NCBI RefSeq assembly: GCF_025499465.1
Contig: NZ_JAIMCA010000004.1
Location: 434,001-498,000 of the forward strand
Length of the DNA stretch: 64,000 nt
Reading direction: 5' to 3'
DNA from: Allobosea sp. BH3
GTDB lineage: Bacteria > Pseudomonadota > Alphaproteobacteria > Rhizobiales > Beijerinckiaceae
In this document: positions 1 through 8,232 of the stretch, one piece after another
Position numbering within the stretch: position 1 is the first letter of the stretch
Layout of the letters: each line of letters starts with the position of its first letter
Made by a program: the position numbers and the translations under genes
The notes under the pieces: generated by a model
The model's database searches: none
What the model was told of the DNA's origin: nothing
The model's input: only the letters and a program-made list of their open reading frames with translations

Positions 1-1359
1 ATCGACGACAAGAGCCGATTCGTCCTTGAGCACGATCCGCCAGACCGTTTTATGCAGTACGCAATTCAGCAGCAGAAACGGGATTCAAAACTTCAGCCAG
101 AGGGTGCTCAGCAAAACAACTTGCAATCTGCGTACCGATACCTGCAAGCAAGCGTTCAATCTCATGTGAAGAACGAATTTAAGGGAGATAAAAATAAGAC
201 TGTAACCTATCTCCGGCACCTGAGAGATTGCCTTCTACAAATGCAGTTCATCTCAATCGAGCTCGACAATGAGGATGACGCCTACCTTATATTTGAAACA
301 CTTAATACCCGTGGAAAGGATTTGAGAGCCTCAGATCTCCTTAAGAATCATTTCATGAGACTTCTGCCTCAGTCAACAAAAGGATTAGATAAGACCAAAA
401 ATGATTGGGGCGATATAATGGAGACCCTAGGTAGTGCAACAATATTCATAGATCCAGATTCGTTTTTGCTTCATTATTGGCTTTCTAGTCATGGATATGT
501 GTCCAAAGCCAATCTATTTATGAACTTCAAAAAAGAAATTAAGAAATCGGACGCCAAGAATTGGCTCGATGACATTAAGAGTTCAGCCGCCACTTATATG
601 AAATGTATGGCTCCCATGGAGATGGAGTTCAGCAAACAAGAACGCGAAATCAGAGAGTCGCTTAACGCTATACGAATTTTCGGCGTGGCCCAAGCGGCGC
701 CATTGATGCTTGCTGTGATGACATTATACGAAAGAAAGATAATTTCTTTAAAATCAGCGCGCAATACATTCGAATTAATCGAGAAATTCACGTTCCAGTT
801 CAACGCATTGACGCAATCGAGAGGCGGCGGGGGCGTGTCGAACATGTACGCACGGCTGGCTCAGAGCGCCATGTCGTGCCGTGATCCTCAGAAGTACGCC
901 AATGTGCTCTCGGAGATAAAGGATAAATTCGAAGAGAGAATACCTGATGAAACTGAGTTCACGGTCCCATTTTCAAGAATTATATATCGAAGCAATTATA
1001 CACGTGAGAGACCGCTTGCCCGATATGTTCTTACAAAGATCGCTAAACATTATGGCATGCCTGACGAGATAGATACCAACTTGCTGACCATCGAACACAT
1101 CCTGCCTCAGTCACAAGGATCAGAAACAGGAGACGCGTTTGACGTTGGAGCGATTGGCAATCTCATATTCATGACCGACAAACTTAATGGGAAATTAGAC
1201 AATAAGAATTTCGCTGACAAAAAGACGTTCTATACCAAGGAGAACAATGTTTACTGTGACGACTTTCTATCTAAATCAAAAGCATGGACCGACAAGACGA
1301 TAGCCGACCGTGGCGTCGAGCTCGCTTCAGTCGGCTACAACAAGATTTGGAATATATGA
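1..1359 (+). CDS. DUF262/DUF1524 (GmrSD-like) nuclease, 5' partial
   Basis: The frame is open from base 1, so the gene begins left of the window; 452 residues are visible. The middle carries the IFETLNTRG...DLLKN signature of DUF262 (ParB-like NTPase) proteins. The C-terminal part has the DUF1524 HNH motif: IEHILPQ, then GNLIFMTDKLNGKLDNK. This arrangement is that of GmrSD/BrxU-type modification-dependent restriction enzymes, which use a nucleotide-triggered N-terminal domain and an HNH C-terminal domain to cut modified phage DNA. The N-terminal DGQQR-type motif would be upstream and cannot be checked. AT-rich codon use sets it apart from chromosomal genes. The role as a defence nuclease is inferred from the family. 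Confidence 0.8.
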   Translation: MDDKSRFVLEHDPPDRFMQYAIQQQKRDSKLQPEGAQQNNLQSAYRYLQASVQSHVKNEFKGDKNKTVTYLRHLRDCLLQMQFISIELDNEDDAYLIFETLNTRGKDLRASDLLKNHFMRLLPQSTKGLDKTKNDWGDIMETLGSATIFIDPDSFLLHYWLSSHGYVSKANLFMNFKKEIKKSDAKNWLDDIKSSAATYMKCMAPMEMEFSKQEREIRESLNAIRIFGVAQAAPLMLAVMTLYERKIISLKSARNTFELIEKFTFQFNALTQSRGGGGVSNMYARLAQSAMSCRDPQKYANVLSEIKDKFEERIPDETEFTVPFSRIIYRSNYTRERPLARYVLTKIAKHYGMPDEIDTNLLTIEHILPQSQGSETGDAFDVGAIGNLIFMTDKLNGKLDNKNFADKKTFYTKENNVYCDDFLSKSKAWTDKTIADRGVELASVGYNKIWNI

Positions 1360-1676
1360 CGCCTTATGAGCTCATCATCTGAATAGCGAAATTTTTCGTG
1401 GACATATCTAGAAGGTAGGGTGGGCAACAGCCCCCCTACCCCGGGCTTGTTAATTCCCTGCCTATACGGATTGACGAAACTGATTCTGACAACTTTCACC
1501 TCTGAACCGGCAATGTAATGACCATACCATCAGCATTACAAGAAACAGATGAAAGATATGATCGACAGCGACCGGTATCAGTTTAACCGATACCCATAGA
1601 TATATGCCGTATAAATATAACTAGATATATACAGTTGCACATAATTATAGATCTATATGTAATAATACAAATACTT

Positions 1677-1694
1677 TACTATACATGTATAGTA
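1677..1694. repeat. Perfect 18-bp palindrome
   Basis: The sequence TACTATACATGTATAGTA equals its own reverse complement. It sits in the most AT-rich part of the element, 220 bp before the serine recombinase start, and is the longest perfect palindrome noticed in this island. It could bind a dimeric regulator or recombinase. Confidence 0.7.
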
Positions 1695-1847
1695 TATACA
1701 GATATCTACCGATTTTATATAGACAGACACTGATCACTATAATTTCGGCAAAGTGTGCACCCAACAACCCACCGAAGGCGACGCCCGGCCGTTAGACTAT
1801 ACCCTATCGGACACATCCGGCATCCTCATACCGGCTGTCCATAAGGG

Positions 1848-1912
1848 TTGACACGAGTCAACGGACGTCAAATTATACGGACACTACCCTTGTCTACAGA
1901 TGAAGGTGTCCG
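1848..1912 (+). promoter_or_regulatory. Recombinase promoter flanked by CGGACAC/GTGTCCG repeats
   Basis: A TTGACA box at 1848-1853 is followed after 17 nt by AATTAT at 1871-1876, a plausible sigma-70 promoter. CGGACAC (1878-1884) and its reverse complement GTGTCCG (1906-1912) form an inverted repeat that overlaps the expected start of transcription and ends at the start codon. A further direct copy of CGGACAC lies at 1808-1814. The arrangement suggests that the recombinase or the element's repressor binds here and controls this gene. Confidence 0.45.
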
Positions 1913-1913
1913 G

Positions 1914-2591
1914 ATGCAGACCGTTCTCTATGCCCGCGTCTCCACGACTGACCAGACAATCGAGCATCAGGAAACTCAGGCACGACAAGCCGGCTTTGCA
2001 ATCGACCGCATCGTTGCTGACCACGGCGTCTCCGGCCTAGCAACCAAGCTGTCTGAGAGACCGGAAGGCAGGCGCCTCTATGACATCCTCCGACAAGGCG
2101 ATGTCCTCGTAGTTCGCTGGGTCGATCGCCTTGGCAGGAACTATCGAGATGTGTGCGACACCATTCGGAGCTTCATGGATCGGGGCATCGTCATTAAGAC
2201 CGTCATCAATGGCATGACATTCGACGGTGAAACGACAGATCCGATACAGCAAGCCGTCCGTGACTCCCTTATCGTGTTCATGGCCGCTATGGCCCAAGCT
2301 CAGGCCGAGGCGACAAAGGAAGCTCAGCGTGCCGGCATTGACCACGCCAGACAGGCACCAAAGAAGTACAAGGGTCGCAAGCCAACATTCGACAGTGACC
2401 AGCTGTCACTTGTTCAAGATATGCTCGCTACAGGCGCAGGGGCTTCCACCATCGCGAAAGAGACCGGCCTGACACGACAAGCGATCCTGCGGATCAAAAG
2501 CGCCCCCGAGCAGGCCGAACGCGCTTTGGCGAGGTGGGAGGATTGGACGCCCATCCAGCATGCGCCTCAAACGCCCACAGATCGCCGCTGA
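1914..2591 (+). CDS. Serine recombinase (resolvase/invertase family)
   Basis: This 225-residue protein has the resolvase N-terminal domain: YARVSTTDQ with catalytic Ser10 and Arg8, then WVDRLGRN with Asp71, Arg72 and Arg75. A helix-turn-helix of the Hin/resolvase C-terminal type lies near residues 173-196. The size fits small resolvases/invertases, not the large serine integrases. The ATG at 1914 is preferred because GAAGG lies just upstream and the conserved catalytic strand begins there; the earlier in-frame TTG at 1848 falls inside the probable promoter. It probably resolves multimers or inverts a segment in the element, perhaps at the palindromes upstream; that link is inference. Confidence 0.88.
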   Translation: MQTVLYARVSTTDQTIEHQETQARQAGFAIDRIVADHGVSGLATKLSERPEGRRLYDILRQGDVLVVRWVDRLGRNYRDVCDTIRSFMDRGIVIKTVINGMTFDGETTDPIQQAVRDSLIVFMAAMAQAQAEATKEAQRAGIDHARQAPKKYKGRKPTFDSDQLSLVQDMLATGAGASTIAKETGLTRQAILRIKSAPEQAERALARWEDWTPIQHAPQTPTDRR

Positions 2592-2727
2592 GGGCATCTG
2601 GAAGGCAGCGGGCGGTATCCCCTGCAGACTTGGCAAAACAGCCGCCACCACGCTTCTGAGGCGATTTCGGAAGGATCGGCTGCGGCCAACTACCTGCGTG
2701 GGCGAGTTTCCGATCTAATTAAATCGC

Positions 2728-3396
2728 TTAAGTGCCAGCCTTACTAAGTTTCTGTATGAATACATCCGCCAGCGATTCTGGCATAATGCCATCTCGAAAC
2801 GCCTCTCTAAAAGGACCGTCTCCATACATTTCGACCATCATCTCAACATCACGGTCATAGGTATCTGTTGGTCCGCTTTTCTGCTTTAGAGCGGCAATGA
2901 GCGCGCGATAGTATTGTTGGAATTCGGCCTCAGAGGGCGCTCGATCAAGCGATCTAGCAGCTGCTGCTGACCCCGAAGCAGGCAAAGCCCCCTCGTTCAC
3001 TTGAAGGCCGTCCGCTTCTCTGGTGGCTGGCCGCGCCCGCCCGTAAGTAACTTCGATGGCACGAGTTACTGGCGCCATCTGAGCAATGATGCCGTACCAA
3101 AATGGCATTGCCGGGCGCAGTCCCTGCCGATAGGCATAACCGACTACAGCAAGAACTTTGCCTCCATGGACCTCCGCATATGCGCGCTTCGCCATGCCAA
3201 TGGAGATAGTCGCCATATCTGATCCAAGGTCATGCAGCGCGGCATCTACAAACGCGTTCCCATCTCTAGCACTTTTTCCTTGATTAACGCGCTCAAGGAA
3301 CAGATAGGCGCGGATAGCTTCTCTGCCCGCACGCGTATTAGTTCGGAAAAACTGATATCCGGCAAACGCCAGCAGCGCCAATATGATGATTTCCAT
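2728..3396 (-). CDS. Unknown protein with N-terminal membrane anchor
   Basis: This 222-residue protein starts with a single hydrophobic helix (about residues 2-15) followed by a soluble region of unknown family with an Ala/Ser-rich linker in the middle and an acidic, Met-rich stretch (DVEMMVEMYGDG) near the end. The ATG at 3396 follows a GGTGGGG-like ribosome site; an upstream ATG at 3420 would add eight residues. It is divergent from the XRE regulator gene, with paired inverted repeats between them, so it may be under that regulator. I do not recognise the family. Being element cargo, a role in element maintenance or defence is possible but unproven. Confidence 0.6.
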   Translation of the reverse strand: MEIIILALLAFAGYQFFRTNTRAGREAIRAYLFLERVNQGKSARDGNAFVDAALHDLGSDMATISIGMAKRAYAEVHGGKVLAVVGYAYRQGLRPAMPFWYGIIAQMAPVTRAIEVTYGRARPATREADGLQVNEGALPASGSAAAARSLDRAPSEAEFQQYYRALIAALKQKSGPTDTYDRDVEMMVEMYGDGPFREAFRDGIMPESLADVFIQKLSKAGT

Positions 3397-3432
3397 GGAG
3401 CCCCACCCTACCAAGGTCATCTGATTTTTGGA

Positions 3433-3451
3433 TAATCCGGTTTGCGGATTA
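3433..3451. promoter_or_regulatory. Inverted repeat, candidate operator
   Basis: TAATCCG (3433-3439) and CGGATTA (3445-3451) are perfect 7-bp arms around a 5-nt spacer. The dyad lies in the gap between the divergent unknown membrane protein and the XRE regulator. Its size and position suit binding by a dimeric XRE-type repressor that controls both directions. Confidence 0.5.
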
Positions 3452-3455
3452 GCGC

Positions 3456-3479
3456 CCTGTTGAATCTCACGTCAACAGG
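3456..3479. promoter_or_regulatory. Inverted repeat covering the XRE gene's ribosome site
   Basis: CCTGTTGA (3456-3463) and TCAACAGG (3472-3479) are perfect 8-bp arms with an 8-nt spacer, ending 2 nt before the ATG at 3482. As DNA it may be a second operator. As RNA it would fold into a hairpin hiding the only ribosome-binding-like bases (ACAGG) of the regulator gene. Confidence 0.5.
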
Positions 3480-3481
3480 CA

Positions 3482-3724
3482 ATGGCGAAATCAGTCCATT
3501 CAGAGCGTCAGCAGCTGATCGCGAAAGCGTTGGCTGACCAGCGGCGAGCCAGAGGCCTCTCTCAGGCTGACGTTGCCAAGGCGTTCGGTCGACATCAGCC
3601 GTTCATCGCGAACATCGAAAGCGGAGAGCGGCGCGTCGATCTCGTCGAGCTGCTTGTGATTGCTGATGTCATCGGCCTGGACATTCATGCCCTCATTGAG
3701 CAGCTACGGACGGCTCCTCACTGA
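3482..3724 (+). CDS. XRE-family transcriptional regulator
   Basis: This 80-residue protein is almost wholly a Cro/CI-type helix-turn-helix domain, with the helices around residues 27-48 (LSQADVAKAFGRHQPFIANIE). It has no effector or oligomerisation domain, as is usual for small phage or element repressors. It is divergent from the unknown membrane-protein gene, and two perfect inverted repeats fill the gap between them. The 3' end overlaps the end of the convergent integrase gene by 32 bp. The likely role is control of the element's own genes. Confidence 0.85.
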   Translation: MAKSVHSERQQLIAKALADQRRARGLSQADVAKAFGRHQPFIANIESGERRVDLVELLVIADVIGLDIHALIEQLRTAPH

Positions 3725-5300
3725 AATCCAACTTTTCCAAGCCTGCAGCCAGCTGCTGAGGTTTGTAGCCTCGCTTGAAATAGTTCTGATGGGTCACACC
3801 CTCAGGCGCATGGCCTACAATCGCCTTCACAACCGGCGGCTCAACATCAGCACGCGAAAGTTGTGTAACAACCGTGTGGCGTAGGCTGTGGAAGACGAGC
3901 CCTTTTTGCTTCATCCCCAGTTTAGGGAGCAGCCCTTCATTGAACCATCGGCCCAAGTGGCGACCCCAGCCATTCTTCGAACAATGAGTGAAATCGGGGA
4001 ACAGCTTAGTATGCCCCTTGTCGCGCATCGATTGGACCCACTCCAATAGACCAAACTCGACAAGCTTAGAATGAACAGGCACTAGCCGTTCAGATGCAGC
4101 TGTCTTCAGGTGCTTATCGCCGTCCGCGTTAATGTCGAAACACCAGATGCCATCTTGTTGGCGAATATCACTCAAATGAAGCTGGGCGATCTCGTTGAGG
4201 CGCGCGCCGGTATATATGCCGATTAATGTCCCCCATTTCTGATATGGCTTGTTAATTAGGCCCCCATTGTCTTGCCTAACTATCGTAATGATAGAAACGA
4301 TCTGATCGGCGGTGAACCCGTCCCGTCTATCTTCCTTTTTTCGTCGTGACTGCCTGATTGTCTGACCAGAGAATATGTTCTTTGCAATCAAACCATTACG
4401 GCTTGCCCATTCAAATATGTCGCTGTAGGTCTGAAGATATTTGTTTATCGTAGTCGTATGTAGCTTTTCTACGCCTTCAACACGCAGAGCTTGCTCAAGA
4501 TTTTTTCCTCTTGTTTTAATATTTTTGGATCTGTTTTTTGGATAATCGATGAGAGTGTCTTTGACGCGCTTGGCATCGATAGCCACAAGTCGAGTGGTAT
4601 CTGTTTCAGCGCCAAGAATTTCCTTTAGAAGCTTGATATGGTCAGCGCGCTCAAGCTCGGTCTTTGCACCCCATTGCCCGGCGCGCTTCTTCTCCACCGT
4701 ATAGGAACTGGTCAAGGCAGCGATTGTCATCCCGACCGCTCTTGAATTGGCCGGCTCGTCACTGACCCGCGGAATCGCTTCAGCTTTGAAGCTGTATGAA
4801 TCTAGCGATCTATCGTGCTCTAGCACCGCCTTGCAGTAGTCACTGTAGGCAAGCTGGAACTCGCGTTCGAGCCAACCATAGGGCTCTGACCCCGGCTTGA
4901 TATCGAGATCGTACTTCGCTGCGAACTCCGCGATCTTCTCCGGAGTGATAGCCAACTCCGCTAAGTCCCGGCCTGCGGAGAGTGCGGCCTTATCGTCATC
5001 ACTCAAACGGCCCGATTCCGCGATGCCCTCAACTCGATCACTGAAGCGCGTTTGGAAATGAGCCCTCAACGCAACCCGAATATCATCGTAGCGCATCCCC
5101 TGCTTTGCAGCGGCTTCGACCAGTCTGTCTGCTGACTGGCTGGCGGATCGAGAGAGGCGCAGTGCCGCTTTCGGGTCTCGGGTCTTCAACGACATTCTCA
5201 ACGTGCTCGGCTTGTTTGCCGGATGAAGTCGCCGGGGAATCGGCCAACGGAGATAGAAGATGCCGCTTTTGGAACGCTGCAAATAGGCCGGATTGAACAC
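3693..5300 (-). CDS. Tyrosine recombinase (site-specific integrase, DUF6538 N-terminus)
   Basis: This 535-residue integrase begins with the short YLQRSKSGIFYLRWPIPRRL region typical of DUF6538 integrases, followed by a SAM-like core-binding region and a catalytic domain. Visible active-site residues are Arg367 (TGARLNE), a hairpin Lys near 399, His471 and Arg474 (HSLRH), His497 (VGH) and the probable nucleophile Tyr507 (THQNY). The start is a GTG at 5300 with a GGTGGGG-like site upstream. It faces the 3' end of tRNA-Ile2, which marks the tRNA as its probable attachment target. The 3' end overlaps the XRE gene. All catalytic residues are present, so it should be active. Confidence 0.93.
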   Translation of the reverse strand: MFNPAYLQRSKSGIFYLRWPIPRRLHPANKPSTLRMSLKTRDPKAALRLSRSASQSADRLVEAAAKQGMRYDDIRVALRAHFQTRFSDRVEGIAESGRLSDDDKAALSAGRDLAELAITPEKIAEFAAKYDLDIKPGSEPYGWLEREFQLAYSDYCKAVLEHDRSLDSYSFKAEAIPRVSDEPANSRAVGMTIAALTSSYTVEKKRAGQWGAKTELERADHIKLLKEILGAETDTTRLVAIDAKRVKDTLIDYPKNRSKNIKTRGKNLEQALRVEGVEKLHTTTINKYLQTYSDIFEWASRNGLIAKNIFSGQTIRQSRRKKEDRRDGFTADQIVSIITIVRQDNGGLINKPYQKWGTLIGIYTGARLNEIAQLHLSDIRQQDGIWCFDINADGDKHLKTAASERLVPVHSKLVEFGLLEWVQSMRDKGHTKLFPDFTHCSKNGWGRHLGRWFNEGLLPKLGMKQKGLVFHSLRHTVVTQLSRADVEPPVVKAIVGHAPEGVTHQNYFKRGYKPQQLAAGLEKLDFSEEPSVAAQ

Positions 5301-5323
5301 CAGAATGCCCCACCAGAATGTCC
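5298..5323. repeat. Tandem 13-bp repeat at the integrase start
   Basis: CACCAGAATGCCC (5298-5310) is followed directly by CACCAGAATGTCC (5311-5323), differing at one base. It lies between the integrase start and the tRNA end, where integrase arm-type sites are usually found, so it is a candidate arm-binding or autoregulatory site. Confidence 0.45.
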
Positions 5324-5366
5324 CAGCGGCACAATCCTCTGGCTAAGGCATTGATCTGAAACGGAA

Positions 5367-5442
5367 TGGTGGGCCGGGCCGGACTCGAACCGGCACCGGC
5401 GCTGTTATGAGCAGCGAGCTCTAACCATTGAGCTACCGGCCC
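5367..5442 (-). tRNA. tRNA-Ile2 (anticodon CAU)
   Basis: The minus strand folds into a complete cloverleaf: acceptor stem GGGCCGG/CCGGCCC, D arm AGCTC/GAGCT, anticodon stem CGCTG/CAGCG with loop CTCATAA, T arm GCCGG/CCGGC, and an encoded CCA end at 5367-5369. The anticodon CAU is at 5407-5409. The GGGCC...GGCCCA acceptor and sequence context match isoleucine tRNAs whose C34 is modified to lysidine by TilS to read AUA, not initiator or elongator Met, though this cannot be proved without comparison. The integrase gene adjoins its 3' end, so it is the probable attachment site of the element. Confidence 0.9.
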
Positions 5443-5505
5443 ATATCTCGCCTAGCATCGCGTGAGCCCGGCAAGCAAGGCCGGCAAGGCGCGAAGCCGA
5501 TATGG

Positions 5506-5533
5506 AAAAGGCCCCGCGATGTTCCGCGGGGCC
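5506..5533 (-). terminator. Rho-independent terminator of the chemotaxis receptor gene
   Basis: GGCCCCGCG (5510-5518) and CGCGGGGCC (5525-5533) form a perfect 9-bp stem with a 6-nt loop. Read on the minus strand it is followed by four T residues (5506-5509). It lies 34 bp past the stop of the receptor gene. Confidence 0.85.
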
Positions 5534-5566
5534 TCTCGTTTCGTCGCAGGTGCGCAGGACGGGCCG

Positions 5567-7975
5567 TCAGGCCGCCGCTGCAATCTCCGGCGCGCCCTCA
5601 TGGGCGGACACGTGGCCCTGCCGGAAGGTGAAGCGGCCGATATGCTCGGTGAGCGCGCGGGTCTGTTCGTCGGTGAGCGCCAGCGCCGCATTGGTCTCCT
5701 CGACCAGCGCCGCATTCTGGTGGGCCATCTCGCCGATGCCGCCGATCTCGCCGTTGATCGCCGAAACGTCCTCGGCCTGGTTACGGGCCGTCTGCGAAAT
5801 GCCGTTCATCAGCCCGGTCAGCTCGTTCACGGCGCCGACGATCGCGCCGAACATGGCCGAGGTTTCCTCGACCAGCCCGACGCCGACCTTGACGTCGCCA
5901 TGGGCAGCCTCGACCAGCTTCTTGACGTCGTTGGACGCATCGGCCGAGCGCTTGGCAAGGCTGCGCACCTCGGTCGCGACCACCGCGAAGCCCTTGCCGG
6001 CATCGCCGGCGCGGGCCGCCTCGACCGCCGCATTGAGCGCGAGCAGGTTGGTCTGGAAGGCGATCTCGTCGATCATCGCGATGACCTCCGAGATCTTGCT
6101 GGAGGACTGGCGGATGCGCTGCATCGCTTCCAGCGCCGAAGTCACGACCTTCTCGCCCTGCTGGGCGCGGGCCTCGGCGCTCTGGGCCATGCCCGTGGCC
6201 TGATCGGCCTGGCTGGCGGTTTTCTGAACCGTGCCGGCGAAGGTGCCGAGCTGGTTGGTCGCCTGGGAGACGGCGTTGCTCTCCTCGCTCGTGCGCTGGG
6301 CGAGGTCGGTGACGCCGTCGAGGATCTCGCCGGTGGCGCTGCGGACGGCCGAGACCGTCTCGGAGAGCCGCGCCAGCGTGCTCTCGAAGGCGTCGGCCAG
6401 CGCGTTGCTGCCGTCCTTGAGTTCCGCGAAGGCGCCCTGATACATGCCCTCGACGCGGGTCGAGAGATGGCCGGCCGAAAGCTCGGCCAGCACCGTGCAG
6501 GTTTCGGACAGACCGGTCTGGACGGTCTCGATCAGGCTGTTGACCGAACCTGCGAGAGCGTTGAGCTCGGGATCGGCGAAGTTCGCCTCGACGCGCTTGC
6601 CGAAGTCGCCGGCCGCAGCGGCGGCGACGACGACGCCGAAGGCATCGGCCAGCTCCTGCATCATCTGGCGGCGCTGTTCCTGGGCCTTGGCCTGATCCTC
6701 GAGCTTCGCCTCCTCGGCAGCGCGCAGCGCGACTGCATTGTCACGGAACAGCAGGACGCTCTTCGAGATGTCCGAGATCTCATCGTTGCCCTTGGTGTCG
6801 ACCACGGTCTCGAGCGCGCCATTGGCGATCGCTCGGGTCGCGGCCCAGAGCCGGTTGAGGCGGCCGACGATCTGCGGACGGACATAGAAGAGGCCGAGAG
6901 CCAGGGCGATCAGCAGGGAGCCGGCGCCGATGCCGCCGAGCCAGAGCTTGCTCTGCTCGATCAGCGCCGTGGTCGAGGCGGCGCTGGCCGTCGCCTCGCT
7001 GCGGGCGCCCGCGACCAGCTCGCCGACCTGCCGGCGAACCGCCTCAGCCGCCTTCTGCGTCTCGGCCAGGCCCTTCATGATGTCCGCGCGCGTCTCGATC
7101 TCGCGCTCGCGGATCGCGACGATGCCGTTGCGGTCATGGCTCAGATTGATGACGGTCTGCACCGCCTGTGCACGCTCGGGGCTGGCCTTCAGCTTCTCTG
7201 CATCGGTCTGCAGCGCCATGAGGCGCTTGATCGATGCATTGAGCTGGGTCTTCAGCTGCGCCAGGCGGCCGGGATTGTCGACCTGCGAGATCTCGCGCAG
7301 CAGCCCGACGAGCTCGCTGGTCTGCAGCTGCAGCGCCTGCAGCGAATTCACCAATGCGAGATCCTCGTCGATGATCTTCGCCAGCGCCTTCTCGACCTCT
7401 TCGCCGGAGACCTGGGTCGCGCTGGCGATGCTCATCTTGACGTTGAACTGCGCGTCGCCGGCTTCGAAATCGGCCACGCCCGTGAAGGCGTCGCGCGCCT
7501 TGGTCAGGTTGGCGAGCGCGGTGGTCTGCTCGGCCGCATTGCGCAGACGATCCCCGGTCAGGTCGTTGATGTCGTTGATCTGGCGCGAAAGTGCGTCGAT
7601 CGCGCCCTGGGCCTTGCTCTTGTCGACCTTGCCCTGCTCGGCAATGCGCCGCAGCAGATCCATCTGGCGGCCCTCGACGGCATCGAGCTCGCCGGTCAGC
7701 GCCGCGCGCTGCTGCACGCTCTCGACCTCGCTGAAGCGCGCGGCCAGCGCCGTCGACTGCGTGGCCGCCTGCGCGAGTTCAAGCGCGACTTCGACGACAG
7801 GCATCTTCCGCTCGACCAGTTCGTCGACCGTGTTGTCGACGCGATCATAGGAGAACCAAGCGACGCCCGACGAAACGATCGTCAGCGCAGTCAGGACACC
7901 GAGAGCTGCGTAGATCCGGGCTGCGATACCGATCCGCGCGCCTCTTGCCTTTCGCGCGGGCTTGGCTTTCGTCAT
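5567..7975 (-). CDS. Methyl-accepting chemotaxis protein
   Basis: This 802-residue receptor has an N-terminal membrane helix (about 17-38), a long helical periplasmic sensor region, a second membrane helix (about 350-375), a HAMP domain, a second HAMP-like segment ([13 protein letters not shown]) and a signalling domain. The signalling hairpin tip contains the conserved [20 protein letters not shown] core that contacts CheA and CheW. The ATG at 7975 is chosen because GGGAG lies 8 nt upstream and the transmembrane segment then starts normally; an upstream start would add 28 Arg-rich residues. No other chemotaxis gene is nearby, so the ligand cannot be inferred. A strong terminator follows. Confidence 0.93.
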   Translation of the reverse strand: MTKAKPARKARGARIGIAARIYAALGVLTALTIVSSGVAWFSYDRVDNTVDELVERKMPVVEVALELAQAATQSTALAARFSEVESVQQRAALTGELDAVEGRQMDLLRRIAEQGKVDKSKAQGAIDALSRQINDINDLTGDRLRNAAEQTTALANLTKARDAFTGVADFEAGDAQFNVKMSIASATQVSGEEVEKALAKIIDEDLALVNSLQALQLQTSELVGLLREISQVDNPGRLAQLKTQLNASIKRLMALQTDAEKLKASPERAQAVQTVINLSHDRNGIVAIREREIETRADIMKGLAETQKAAEAVRRQVGELVAGARSEATASAASTTALIEQSKLWLGGIGAGSLLIALALGLFYVRPQIVGRLNRLWAATRAIANGALETVVDTKGNDEISDISKSVLLFRDNAVALRAAEEAKLEDQAKAQEQRRQMMQELADAFGVVVAAAAAGDFGKRVEANFADPELNALAGSVNSLIETVQTGLSETCTVLAELSAGHLSTRVEGMYQGAFAELKDGSNALADAFESTLARLSETVSAVRSATGEILDGVTDLAQRTSEESNAVSQATNQLGTFAGTVQKTASQADQATGMAQSAEARAQQGEKVVTSALEAMQRIRQSSSKISEVIAMIDEIAFQTNLLALNAAVEAARAGDAGKGFAVVATEVRSLAKRSADASNDVKKLVEAAHGDVKVGVGLVEETSAMFGAIVGAVNELTGLMNGISQTARNQAEDVSAINGEIGGIGEMAHQNAALVEETNAALALTDEQTRALTEHIGRFTFRQGHVSAHEGAPEIAAAA

Positions 7976-8232
7976 GACGTCTACTCCCGGTATCACGCAA
8001 CGGAAGCACCGGGAACGGAAGCGCCGGGTCCGCAGCCGGAAAGCCCGGCGGCTGGACATAGGATGCAGCGTCGAACGAACCTGGAACCCCCGGTCGGGAC
8101 TGCCTCCCCGACCTCTGCATACAACTTTGCAAGAAGGGCGCTTAAGGAACGTTTAAAGTGGACTCTTTTGAATCACATCGAAGACGGCCCGATTCAGCTC
8201 CCGTTAGGACCTGAGTCGGGACTGAGGCGCCT

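Larger units (their letters stand above)
1360..1913. other. AT-rich intergenic island with many palindromes
   Basis: No convincing gene lies in these 554 bp. The part from about 1560 to 1760 is extremely AT-rich. Dyads seen directly are: GGTAGGG/CCCTACC (1414-1420/1434-1440), TGTAATG/CATTACA (1514-1520/1534-1540), GGTATC/GATACC (1574-1579/1589-1594), a perfect 12-bp palindrome at 1646-1657 and a perfect 18-bp palindrome at 1677-1694. TAGATATAT occurs twice (1597-1605 and 1622-1630). Candidate roles are a resolution (res) site for the following serine recombinase, an origin-like or partition site of the element, or a regulatory region. Sequence alone does not choose between these. Confidence 0.6.
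1..5366. mobile_element. Integrative element (tRNA-proximal end), inserted at tRNA-Ile2
   Basis: This stretch carries a tyrosine integrase whose start codon faces the 3' end of a tRNA gene 67 bp away, the standard layout of an element integrated at a tRNA 3' end. It also holds a serine recombinase, an XRE repressor, an unknown membrane protein and a DUF262/DUF1524 nuclease. Base composition is clearly more AT-rich than the DNA to the right of the tRNA, most of all at 1-1750, which supports horizontal transfer. The right border is inferred to be the tRNA 3' end near 5367. The left border and second attachment copy are outside the window, so the size and full cargo are unknown. Confidence 0.65.

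Noticed and set aside
1848..1913. TTG start for the serine recombinase adding 22 residues
   Set aside because: The TTG is part of a TTGACA promoter box, and the conserved catalytic strand begins at the ATG at 1914 with a ribosome site.
2560..2718. A 52-codon frame overlapping the serine recombinase 3' end
   Set aside because: It starts inside the recombinase gene, has no ribosome site and no recognisable features; it may be chance.
5367..5442. Reading the tRNA as an elongator or initiator tRNA-Met
   Set aside because: The anticodon is CAU, but the GGGCC...GGCCCA acceptor and arm sequences fit Ile2 tRNAs better; a TilS-identity comparison would settle it.
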